Assembly: GCF_003605365.2 (NCBI RefSeq)
Contig: NZ_QYTU02000005.1
Location: 55,043-119,042, forward strand
Source: Siminovitchia fortis
GTDB lineage: Bacteria > Bacillota > Bacilli > Bacillales > Bacillaceae_C
Length of the DNA stretch: 64,000 nucleotides
Direction of reading: 5' to 3'
This document shows, piece after piece, positions 57,031 to 64,000 of this stretch. A program made the position numbers and the translations under genes. The number at the start of each line of letters is the position of its first letter. Position 1 is the stretch's first letter. A model generated the notes under the pieces. It ran no database searches. It worked only from the letters and a program-made list of their open reading frames with translations, and was not told the origin of the DNA.

Positions 57031-58323
57031 TCACCCTTTGATCAAAGGAACAGCTGAAGGACGACGACTTGAAATTTTAAACGCCTTTAAAACTTTCCTT
57101 GCAGAAACCGCGGCATCTTCTGTGTTGCTGTGGATGATTGCAATCGGCTCATCTTTTTTCACTTCATTACCGATTTTTTTACGTAGAACAATGCCAACGC
57201 TCAAATCGATCACTGAATCCTTTGCAGCGCGGCCCGCCCCAAGAAGCATGGCTGCTGTCCCGATTTCATCAGCAGCAATTCCTTCCACGAAACCGTCCGC
57301 CTCAGATAAAACCGGAATCTTATACTTGGCGTCAGGCAGCTTCTCCGGATGGTCGACAACCGAAGCATCCCCGCCCTGCGCCGATAAAAAGGTTTTGAAA
57401 ACCTCGAGCGCCTTTCCGTTTTCGATGGCTTCCTCCAGCATGGCGCGCGCCTCCGCCTCTGTCTGCACTTTTCCAGCAAGGACAACCATCTTGCTGCCAA
57501 GAACGAGGCACAGCTCATACAAATCAGCGGGGCCGTTCCCTTTCAATGTATCGATCGCTTCTTTCACTTCCAACGCATTTCCGACTGCATATCCGAGCGG
57601 CTGATTCATATCGGAAATCACTGCTGCCGTTTTCCTTCCGACCTGTTCCCCGATTTCAACCATAGTTGAGGCAAGAGCCTCGGCATCTTTCATCTCTTTC
57701 ATAAAAGCACCGGATCCCACTTTTACGTCCAACACAATGGCATCCGCACCAGCCGCAATTTTTTTGCTCATGATGGAGCTTGCAATGAGAGGGATTGAAT
57801 TGACGGTTGCGGTCACATCACGCAGACTGTAAATTTTTTTGTCAGCCGGTGCGAGATTGCCGGATTGGCCGACAACCGCCAGTTTATTTTTATTCACCAG
57901 GCCGATGAATTGCTCCTCGGATACTTCCACGTGAAAACCCGGTACCGCTTCTAACTTATCGATCGTTCCACCTGTATGGCCAAGCCCCCTCCCGGACATT
58001 TTCGCTACCGGAACACCGGCCGCAGCTACAAGCGGCGCTAAAATCAAAGTGGTTGTATCTCCCACCCCTCCTGTGGAATGTTTGTCGACCTTGACTCCGT
58101 GAATTTTGGATAAATCGATTTGGTCCCCCGATTTCGCCATGGCCATAGTCAGTTCCGCCGTCTCTTCCGCCGTCATTCCTTGGAAATAGACAGCCATCAA
58201 AAAAGCAGACATCTGATAATCAGGGATTTCATCCTTTATGTAACCGTCTATTACAAACCGAATTTCCTCGGGCGTAAGGTTCAGTCCGTTTCTCTTTTTC
58301 TCAATCATATCAACCATGCGCAT
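57031..58323 (-). CDS. pdp: Pyrimidine-nucleoside phosphorylase
   Basis: 430 residues, complete. Signature [23 protein letters not shown] near residue 80, [20 protein letters not shown] near 110, then [12 protein letters not shown] near 190 and [15 protein letters not shown] near 240. It splits uridine, thymidine or deoxyuridine into base and (deoxy)ribose-1-phosphate in the cytosol. No dra, nupC or cdd neighbour is present, so it is separated from the usual B. subtilis operon. Confidence 0.95.
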   Translation of the reverse strand: MRMVDMIEKKRNGLNLTPEEIRFVIDGYIKDEIPDYQMSAFLMAVYFQGMTAEETAELTMAMAKSGDQIDLSKIHGVKVDKHSTGGVGDTTTLILAPLVAAAGVPVAKMSGRGLGHTGGTIDKLEAVPGFHVEVSEEQFIGLVNKNKLAVVGQSGNLAPADKKIYSLRDVTATVNSIPLIASSIMSKKIAAGADAIVLDVKVGSGAFMKEMKDAEALASTMVEIGEQVGRKTAAVISDMNQPLGYAVGNALEVKEAIDTLKGNGPADLYELCLVLGSKMVVLAGKVQTEAEARAMLEEAIENGKALEVFKTFLSAQGGDASVVDHPEKLPDAKYKIPVLSEADGFVEGIAADEIGTAAMLLGAGRAAKDSVIDLSVGIVLRKKIGNEVKKDEPIAIIHSNTEDAAVSARKVLKAFKISSRRPSAVPLIKG

Positions 58324-58398
58324 AATCCCTTCACTCCTTTGGCAAAATATCCGTTAATGTGATTATCAATTGAATATCGTGCCTTGTCAAAAAGATGC

Positions 58399-58427
58399 TT
58401 TACAATCAAAGAAATACCAACTATAAT
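58399..58427 (+). promoter_or_regulatory. Sigma-A promoter of the yceI gene
   Basis: TTTACA, 17 bp, TATAAT; start codon 49 nt further on. Confidence 0.75.
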
Positions 58428-58475
58428 AAATATATAAACTTACTAAAAGTAACCTAATGAGGAGGAGTAACAAAG

Positions 58476-59009
58476 ATGACCAATTCTACATGGACACTTG
58501 ATAAAGCACACAGCGAAATTGAATTTTCGATCCGCCACATGATGATTTCCAGGGTTAAAGGAGCATTCAGGGATTTTGATGCTGAAATTGAGGCGGACCC
58601 TGCAGATCTTACAACTGCAAAAATTCAATTTTCCATTGACATTGCAAGCATTGACACAGGAAACGAGGATCGTGATAACCATCTCCGTTCCGCCGATTTT
58701 TTTGAAGTGGAAAAATATCCGAAACTTACTTTCACTTCAACTTCCATTGAAAAGCAAGGCGACGATTACGCTGTAACAGGTGATGTTTCCATGCACGGCG
58801 TGACAAAACCCGAAACATTCACCGTAACATCCGGCGGTGTGGTGAAAGACCCTATGAGCGGCGCGCAAAAAGCCGGTTTCAGCGTAGAGGGGAAAATCAA
58901 ACGAAGCGACTACGGCTTGACATGGAATGCTCCCCTCGAAACAGGCGGAGTGCTTGTCAGCGATGAAGTAAAAATCAACATGGAAATCCAGGCGTCAAAA
59001 GCGGAATAA
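58476..59009 (+). CDS. YceI family lipocalin-like protein
   Basis: 177 residues. TWTLDKAHSEIEFSIRHMMIS at the start, FFEVEKYPKLTFTST near residue 75 and DYGLTWNAPLETGGVLVSDEV near 145 are hallmark words of the YceI beta-barrel, which in relatives binds isoprenoids or polar lipids. No signal peptide, so cytosolic, as in other Bacilli. ATG 58476 after GAGGAGGAG. Ends at the shared terminator 59021-59053. Confidence 0.92.
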   Translation: MTNSTWTLDKAHSEIEFSIRHMMISRVKGAFRDFDAEIEADPADLTTAKIQFSIDIASIDTGNEDRDNHLRSADFFEVEKYPKLTFTSTSIEKQGDDYAVTGDVSMHGVTKPETFTVTSGGVVKDPMSGAQKAGFSVEGKIKRSDYGLTWNAPLETGGVLVSDEVKINMEIQASKAE

Positions 59010-59020
59010 AAGTTCAAATC

Positions 59021-59053
59021 AAAACAACCACGTGAAGATTTCGCGTGGTTGTT
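59021..59053. terminator. Bidirectional terminator between yceI and mscL
   Basis: AAACAACCACGTGAA-GA-TTTCGCGTGGTTGTTT arms; serves both converging genes. Confidence 0.9.
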
Positions 59054-59057
59054 TGTA

Positions 59058-59456
59058 TTATTCCGTGTCTCTCACTCTTTTTTGATCCTGCAGGAGATCC
59101 CTGATTTCAGACAACAGTTCAATTTCCGGATCAACTTTCGGCTCTTCCTCCGTCTTTTCTTCTTCTTTCTGGATTTTCAATTTGGCCAGCAGCTTAATAA
59201 AAATGAAAATGGACATTGAAATGATTAAGAAATCAACAACACTTTGGATAAATATGCCGTATTCAATCACAACATCCCCTATTTTAACGGACAATTTTTC
59301 AAAACTGTAGCCTCCGAGAAGCACCCCGACAAGCGGCATGATGATATTTTCTACCAATGAGGAAACAATTTTTCCAAAGGCACCGCCGATCACAACGGCG
59401 ACAGCCAAATCCAATACATTTCCTTGAACGGCAAACTTCTTAAAATCTTCCCACAT
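59058..59456 (-). CDS. mscL: Large-conductance mechanosensitive channel MscL
   Basis: 132 residues. N-terminal FKKFAVQGNVLDLAVAVVIGGAFGKIVSSL (TM1 and gate), the second helix around 70-95, and a charged C-terminal helix rich in Glu/Lys. It opens under membrane tension to release solutes during osmotic downshock. Usual length. Monocistronic. Confidence 0.95.
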   Translation of the reverse strand: MWEDFKKFAVQGNVLDLAVAVVIGGAFGKIVSSLVENIIMPLVGVLLGGYSFEKLSVKIGDVVIEYGIFIQSVVDFLIISMSIFIFIKLLAKLKIQKEEEKTEEEPKVDPEIELLSEIRDLLQDQKRVRDTE

Positions 59457-59604
59457 TCAAATCAACCTTTCAAAAAAGACATACTATCATTCTACAAAAA
59501 CATCGAAATATCTCAACACAAGAAATATATTCCAGCTATCTGTTGCAAGAAAAGCGGCTTTCAGAGAAAATAATGATACAAAGAGAGAATTAAGAGGTAT
59601 GAGT

Positions 59605-60168
59605 ATGGAAAATATACGAAGTTCGAAGAGTATAGCCAGCTGGATTCCACCCATCCTGCTTGCCTTGGGGCTGGTGATTGTCATCAGGACTTTCCTGTTT
59701 TCTCCGATGATTGTTGACGGAGCTTCAATGGAGCCGACACTCCATGATCATGAAAGAATCATCGTCAGTAAAACGATTTCTTGGACAGGTGACGTAAATA
59801 GAGGCGATATTGTCATCATCAAAGGGGATGACCGAAAAACCAATTATGTAAAAAGAGCCATCGGGCTTCCCGGCGACATCATTGAAATGAAAGATGACCA
59901 GCTATTTATCAATGAGCAGCTGGTGAAGGAACCTTATCTTAAAGAAAATATGAAAGCTGCAAAAGAAAAAGGCACCAATCTGACTGAAGACTTCGGGCCG
60001 ATCACTGTTCCCGAAAACAGCTTTTTTGTCATGGGGGATAACCGCTTCAACAGCATTGACAGCCGCAGCAGGCTCGGATTTTCCCTCGGCTTCATTGAGA
60101 GGGACCGGATTATCGGGAAAAGCAAATTCGTTTTATTCCCTTTCAAAAATATCAGAGCGACGAAGTAG
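59605..60168 (+). CDS. sipS: Signal peptidase I (SipS-type)
   Basis: 187 residues from ATG 59605 (AGAGG 7 nt upstream; the ATG 6 nt earlier is too close to it). One N-terminal membrane anchor (about 12-32), then catalytic Ser in GASMEPTL and Lys in NYVKRAIGLPGD, and MGDNRFNSIDSR. It removes signal peptides from exported proteins on the outer membrane face; the subtilase, amidase and pro-peptide here are potential substrates. Confidence 0.93.
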   Translation: MENIRSSKSIASWIPPILLALGLVIVIRTFLFSPMIVDGASMEPTLHDHERIIVSKTISWTGDVNRGDIVIIKGDDRKTNYVKRAIGLPGDIIEMKDDQLFINEQLVKEPYLKENMKAAKEKGTNLTEDFGPITVPENSFFVMGDNRFNSIDSRSRLGFSLGFIERDRIIGKSKFVLFPFKNIRATK

Positions 60169-60217
60169 AAATGCTTCGCAATCCCGTGTTCCGGTCATTT
60201 TAACTTTATACTAAAGC

Positions 60218-60251
60218 AAAAAAGCGAGGAGCCGGGACCCCTCACTTTTTT
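60218..60251. terminator. Bidirectional terminator between sipS and the GGDEF gene
   Basis: AAAAAAG(C)GAGG...CCTC(A)CTTTTTT stem with one mismatch and GC-rich loop. Confidence 0.7.
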
Positions 60252-61734
60252 AACTGCTCATCTTATAAATATTATATTGATTTTTCCCATTTCCCTTTGA
60301 TTCATAAAGCGCACGGTCCGCTTTATCATAAAGACTCTCAACATCATCTTCGTCATTTGCCATCGCGATGCCGACGCTGATGGTTATGTCAATATGATTC
60401 GTTTCGCGGATATCCCGGAACCGCCGCCGCATTCGTTCAATAAGCTCGGAAGCGGCCTTTTTCAATTCCTCTTCTTTGATGTCCGGATAGATCACGACAA
60501 ATTCATCACCGCCCAATCTGGCGGCATGGTTTTCTTTTCCTGCGGTTACAAGGATTTCGTGGGCTGCTGCTTTGAGCATGTTATCTCCTTCGGTATGGCC
60601 CAAGCTGTCATTCACCATTTTGAAATTATCAAGGTCTATCATCATCAATGCGAGATTGCCTTTCTTTTTCCCTTGATATTCTTTGACCAGTTCCTCAAAA
60701 GACGCTCTATTGTTCAGCCCCGTCAAAGGATCATGGAAAGCGAGATACATCGGCCTTGCCACCTGCCGGGCAATGATGAGCGAAATGATGATGGCTGCAA
60801 TGAAAATGACAAAAAGCTGGATGAAAAACTCCCTGAGGCTTTGGTTTAGCGCATCGTTCAAATCATCTTTATTATAAGCGATTTCAACAACCCGGCTGGT
60901 GGAATAGCCTCTTTGTTCCTCGGCCTTATACGGCACATAATGATATGTAACTTTTCTCCCATTCATCTCCTGTTCTGTCTCTTTGGTTTTTCCGGATTTC
61001 AAGGCTTTTCGGAATGTTTCCCACTTATCTGTCGAATTCCTTAGATCGTCTTCGCCTTTCTTGGAACTCCCCAGGATAAATCCGCCGCTATTGTAAACCT
61101 TGATGGACTCAACCATGGAAAACCGCTCTTCCAATTCCTTTTCGACTTGTAAAAAGTTGAAGTGTTTAAAAATCTCACCGTCTTCCAAAGAAACGCCCAG
61201 TTCAATCATATATTTCCTGTCCGGTGTAGGCATATAGCTGAACTTCTTTATTTCCCGGCTGCTTTGCGCTATATCCATGCCATCGTGTGTAAATGTACCT
61301 CCGTGCCGCCGCTGGTTCAGCAAATTGGAGAAATTGGCGCAGCAAGCGCGAAAATCAAGGCCGATATCATCTTTTTCACTGCTGTATACAACGACATTCC
61401 GGTTATCGAGGATATATACATCCATTTTATATTTCTCTTTTAAACTGTTAAAATCCCATTTATCAAAATCCGGTTTTTTTTCATATAAAGAAATCAATTC
61501 CTTCGAATTCTCTTCCATCGTTTTCGCCATGTCCTTGTCAAACAGCATATACGCCTTGTCGATGGAATTCAAAGAACTCAGTATATTATCTTCAATCATG
61601 CTAAGCTTCAATTCATGTTCATCAAACAGTTTGTTCCTGATCTTTTCCTGGTTGATTAAAGCGACTACCAGCGATATGAAAATGGAGAACGCTATCATAA
61701 TCAAGGTTAGCTGCAGTCTGAAATTTTTTTTCAA
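60250..61734 (-). CDS. Membrane diguanylate cyclase (GGDEF)
   Basis: 494 residues from TTG 61734 (AAAGGAG about 11 nt upstream). TM1 about 8-28, an extracellular sensor about 30-290, TM2 about 298-318, and a C-terminal GGDEF domain about 330-494 with HDPLTGLNNRASFEEL, MMIDLDNFKMVNDSLGHTEGD and the active-site ARLGGDEFVVIYPD. The intact GGDEF indicates synthesis of c-di-GMP; an RxxD inhibition site is not evident five residues before it. The ligand sensed outside is unknown. Cysteine pair FRACC near residue 132 is notable in the sensor. Confidence 0.92.
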   Translation of the reverse strand: MKKNFRLQLTLIMIAFSIFISLVVALINQEKIRNKLFDEHELKLSMIEDNILSSLNSIDKAYMLFDKDMAKTMEENSKELISLYEKKPDFDKWDFNSLKEKYKMDVYILDNRNVVVYSSEKDDIGLDFRACCANFSNLLNQRRHGGTFTHDGMDIAQSSREIKKFSYMPTPDRKYMIELGVSLEDGEIFKHFNFLQVEKELEERFSMVESIKVYNSGGFILGSSKKGEDDLRNSTDKWETFRKALKSGKTKETEQEMNGRKVTYHYVPYKAEEQRGYSTSRVVEIAYNKDDLNDALNQSLREFFIQLFVIFIAAIIISLIIARQVARPMYLAFHDPLTGLNNRASFEELVKEYQGKKKGNLALMMIDLDNFKMVNDSLGHTEGDNMLKAAAHEILVTAGKENHAARLGGDEFVVIYPDIKEEELKKAASELIERMRRRFRDIRETNHIDITISVGIAMANDEDDVESLYDKADRALYESKGNGKNQYNIYKMSS

Positions 61735-61849
61735 GAGAGGCTGCACTCCTTTTAATGAACAGAGATGATTAGGACTATTATACTATCATTTGGAAGAATA
61801 GGAAATAACCAATCGTACTTAAGGTTGATAATCTTGTGCATTTAAGAAA

Positions 61850-62380
61850 AGCACAAGCGCCTTGCCCATCGACGTATAGACTGAAATGCGGAAGACGGCC
61901 GTTTAGGGGCGACAAGCGACCTCGAGCCCCTGCCGTCTGAAGCTAGACACTGGAGTGCCTCCGACGAGATAAAGGATAAGGAAAGGCGGAGAGTGCCTGC
62001 TTATCGGCGCAAAGCTAGACTACGCTTGCGAAGGCGTAGTTTGCCTTCAGCAGCGACGTCCTGTCGCTTCGCCTGCACTAGGACGTCCTGTCCGTCGGAG
62101 CCGGTGTTGACTTATCGTAGGAAAGCTACTACTTGAAATGGCCTCGGGTGATGCTTCCTCGAGTTGGCGTCGTGCAGCTTTGCTATGATGTTCGCCAAAC
62201 ATCCTCGAATAGGCTACGCCGCAGGAGCACACCAGGTGTGAAGTCTGCTAGTCGATAGGCACTGGCCGCCTTAAAGCGCCACGGCCTGTGGCGCCGGCGG
62301 CACTAGGACCTCCTGTCCGTCGAAGCTGACAACAAAAGGCTTTGTTCAAAATTTTAAAGCTAAAGCATCTTATGCTTTCT
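61850..62380. repeat. Dispersed intergenic repeat, copy 4 (nested)
   Basis: Carries the same ordered words as copy 1 but interrupted twice: a module-B-like segment (61896-61955, with GGGGCGACAAGCGACCTCGA) splits the CGACGTATAGACTG / CACTGGAGTGCCTCC word, and a second segment (about 61990-62105) precedes GTTGACTTATCGTAGGAAAG. Its end has AAAGCGCCACGGCCTGTGGC, as in copy 2, and the tail GGCTTTGTTCAAAATTTTAA, as in copy 1. Open frames within it are not genes. Confidence 0.8.
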
Positions 62381-62524
62381 TACTCAGTTAAAAAAAGCCC
62401 GACTTAATAGTTTTATTACAATCCACAAGACTTTTTTCTCAATTATTGAAATATTAGACTGGATAACACCAAAAAATGACAAAAAATGCTAAAATGGGCA
62501 CTATCTTGGAAAAAGGCGGTGGTT

Positions 62525-63814
62525 ATGATAAAAAAATCGATATTCTTTCTCTCTTCGCTGCTCCTTGTTTTTTTGCATACAAATCATATTACAGCTGAAG
62601 CAGCAGGCACCATTCAGATCGCAGTCAATAAGGCGAACATTCGCAGCGAGCCATCCAATACGGCCAGTGTCATTGCGCAAGCAGACAGGAACGAACAATT
62701 TCAAGTACTGCAGGAAAAATTCGGTTGGTATGAGGTTCAACTACCGGGCAGCCGCACAGGTTGGGTTGCCGGATATATTGTTGGAAATGGCGTTCCAAAC
62801 ATTGGAGACGCCAAAATGGGTACAGTTTCGGCCGATCATGTCCATGTACGAAACAGCCCTTCCCTATCCGCCGGCATTATCGGCAAATTACATAAAGGCG
62901 ACCAGGTGACAGTAACGAGTGAAAGCAACGGCTGGGCGAACATTACATACCGCAATCAAAGCGCCTGGGTAAGCCGGCAATACATCCAATTTTCCGGCGA
63001 AGCAAGTGCTAATAAAAGCGAGTCTTCCGGAGCCAATGGATTCGCCTATATTTCTACCGACCAGACCAATCTCCGGGCCGGCGCTGATACGTCAGCTCCT
63101 GTTATAACAAAAGGCTCGCCGGGAGAAAGATATCCGATTGTCGGACGGGAAGGCGACTGGTACAAAATTACGCTGGCAAGCGGCAGGGAGGCATATGTAG
63201 CGAGCTGGGTCGTTTCATCCGGCAAAAATACATCGGCAACCGTGAATCCGGCTGCAAAATCAGTAAGTCAAGCCCCGGGACTTGCCGGAAAAACAATCGT
63301 TCTTGACGCGGGGCATGGCGGCCATGATCCGGGAGCAGCCAACGATACAGGCGTATCCGAGAAACAGCTGACGATGAAAACGGCGAAGCGTCTTGAACAA
63401 AAACTAAATGCAGCAGGGGCGAATGTCATTTTAACGCGGGAAGATGATCAGTACGTCACTCTCGACTCGCGTGCTTCAGCTGCAAACAACAGCAATGCCG
63501 ATGCATTCATCAGCGTACATTACGACAGCTCCACAAACCCTGATGCGAACGGAGTCACTGCGTATTATCACCACGGATACCAGTACGACCTTGCCAGCAA
63601 TGTCAATCAAACACTCGACGAGTCACTGTCTCTGAACAACCGGGGAACGCGCTTTGGCGACTATCATGTGATCAGGGAAAACAGCAGGCCGGCAGCTTTG
63701 CTTGAACTCGGCTATTTGAGCAACCCCCAGGAAGGACAATATGTTACGACAGATTCATACCAGGAACTTGTTTCAAACAGCATTTATAATGGACTGGAAT
63801 CTTATTTTGAATAA
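62525..63814 (+). CDS. N-acetylmuramoyl-L-alanine amidase with three SH3 domains
   Basis: 429 residues from ATG 62525 (AAAGGCG upstream; the in-frame ATG at 62486 has none). A Sec signal about 1-27 ends at EAA-G. Three SH3b domains about 30-85, 105-165 and 185-240 should bind the cell wall. The Amidase_3 domain about 255-429 has zinc ligands His in DAGHGGHDPGA, Glu in VSEKQL and His in ISVHYDSS, plus catalytic Glu in ALLELGYLSN. It cuts the bond between muramic acid and the stem peptide during wall turnover or spore-related lysis. It has its own terminator. Confidence 0.93.
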   Translation: MIKKSIFFLSSLLLVFLHTNHITAEAAGTIQIAVNKANIRSEPSNTASVIAQADRNEQFQVLQEKFGWYEVQLPGSRTGWVAGYIVGNGVPNIGDAKMGTVSADHVHVRNSPSLSAGIIGKLHKGDQVTVTSESNGWANITYRNQSAWVSRQYIQFSGEASANKSESSGANGFAYISTDQTNLRAGADTSAPVITKGSPGERYPIVGREGDWYKITLASGREAYVASWVVSSGKNTSATVNPAAKSVSQAPGLAGKTIVLDAGHGGHDPGAANDTGVSEKQLTMKTAKRLEQKLNAAGANVILTREDDQYVTLDSRASAANNSNADAFISVHYDSSTNPDANGVTAYYHHGYQYDLASNVNQTLDESLSLNNRGTRFGDYHVIRENSRPAALLELGYLSNPQEGQYVTTDSYQELVSNSIYNGLESYFE

Positions 63815-63846
63815 AAAACGAGGCGGACTCTCCGCCTCGCTTTTTG
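63813..63846. terminator. Terminator after the amidase gene
   Basis: AAAAAACGAGGCGGA-CTC-TCCGCCTCGCTTTTT. Confidence 0.9.
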
Positions 63847-63927
63847 CATTTCTTCGGTGTCGATATTCAACTTTTTTCCCGGATTCGTTGCAAGGGCAAC
63901 AATTATAACGACAAAGCTTGCCGGAAG

Positions 63928-64000
63928 TTAATTCCGGGAGTTCTCCTTCTCCTGCTGCCGCCTTTTTTTCAGGGCAATGAGTGTAATCATTTCATAAATA
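63928..64000 (-). CDS. Possible C-terminal end of a protein (partial)
   Basis: A minus-strand frame enters from the right edge and ends at TAA 63928-63930, giving about 23 residues IYEMITLIALKKRRQQEKENSRN. This pattern (hydrophobic end, then a basic tail) suggests the end of a membrane protein, but too little is visible to name it. Confidence 0.35.
   Translation of the reverse strand, partial: IYEMITLIALKKRRQQEKENSRN

Noticed and set aside
62047..62232. 61-codon minus frame, and similar frame at 8148-8342
   Set aside because: Both lie in copies of the dispersed repeat and share words because of it; not genes.
1..64000. CRISPR arrays, rRNA, tRNA, prophage
   Set aside because: No regularly spaced short direct repeats with unique spacers, no cloverleaf or rRNA words, and no phage structural genes were seen; the repeats present are long, few and modular.

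Overview
The window comes from a low-to-mid GC, spore-forming Bacillaceae chromosome. Pointers are Shine-Dalgarno-rich starts, Bacillus-type intergenic repeats, an SspO-like spore protein gene, a SipS-type signal peptidase, a TPP riboswitch of the Firmicutes type, an RRNPP quorum-sensing pair and several SigL (sigma-54) promoters. Species cannot be fixed from the sequence alone. I see no rRNA, tRNA or CRISPR array.

Layout. 1-8.6 kb: end of a WrbA-like flavoprotein; a riboswitch-controlled thiYXZ pyrimidine-precursor uptake operon with a TatD hydrolase at its end; an HTH-TPR regulator followed, with a 1-nt overlap, by a 37-residue secreted pro-peptide gene that ordinary ORF calling misses; a TIGR01777 epimerase with an SRPBCC protein; and a hypothetical gene whose 3' end lies in a dispersed repeat. 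9.1-19.9 kb: glycerate kinase, an anchored protein, an A+T-rich ISL3-family mobile unit carrying a MerR/TipAS regulator and a DUF2268 metalloprotein, a large subtilase with Ig-like repeats, a coiled-coil protein and a CdaR regulator. 20-38 kb: hydroxy-acid and amino-acid catabolism: FAD oxidoreductase, Uma2 nuclease, glcDF glycolate oxidase behind a sigma-54 promoter with its own activator gene next door, a TPP enzyme, a cyclase, an ornithine-cyclodeaminase homologue, a broken GntR fragment, livFGMHJ and an aldehyde dehydrogenase. 37.7-39.8 kb: sspO-like gene with a frameshifted end, and a SulP transporter.

40.2-51.3 kb is the most interesting block. It is A+T-rich and self-contained: a quaternary-amine-type ABC transporter, a DUF6282 hydrolase, a sigma-54 response regulator with its histidine kinase, a fused tandem nitrilase, and an alpha/beta hydrolase. 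Three 16-bp sequences matching the sigma-54 consensus sit in front of the transporter, the DUF6282 gene and the hydrolase-nitrilase operon, so the block reads as one regulon that imports and breaks down a nitrogen compound of unknown identity. Two of its catalytic sites have lost the nucleophile: the second nitrilase domain (Cys to Gly) and the alpha/beta hydrolase (Ser to Gly).

51.6-64 kb: a histidine-phosphatase remnant, a GDSL hydrolase, an autoregulated-looking marR-MMPL exporter operon, an 18-bp perfect palindrome, nitroreductase, pyrimidine-nucleoside phosphorylase, YceI, MscL, signal peptidase I, a membrane diguanylate cyclase, a nested dispersed repeat, an SH3-domain cell-wall amidase, and possibly the end of one more gene at the right edge.
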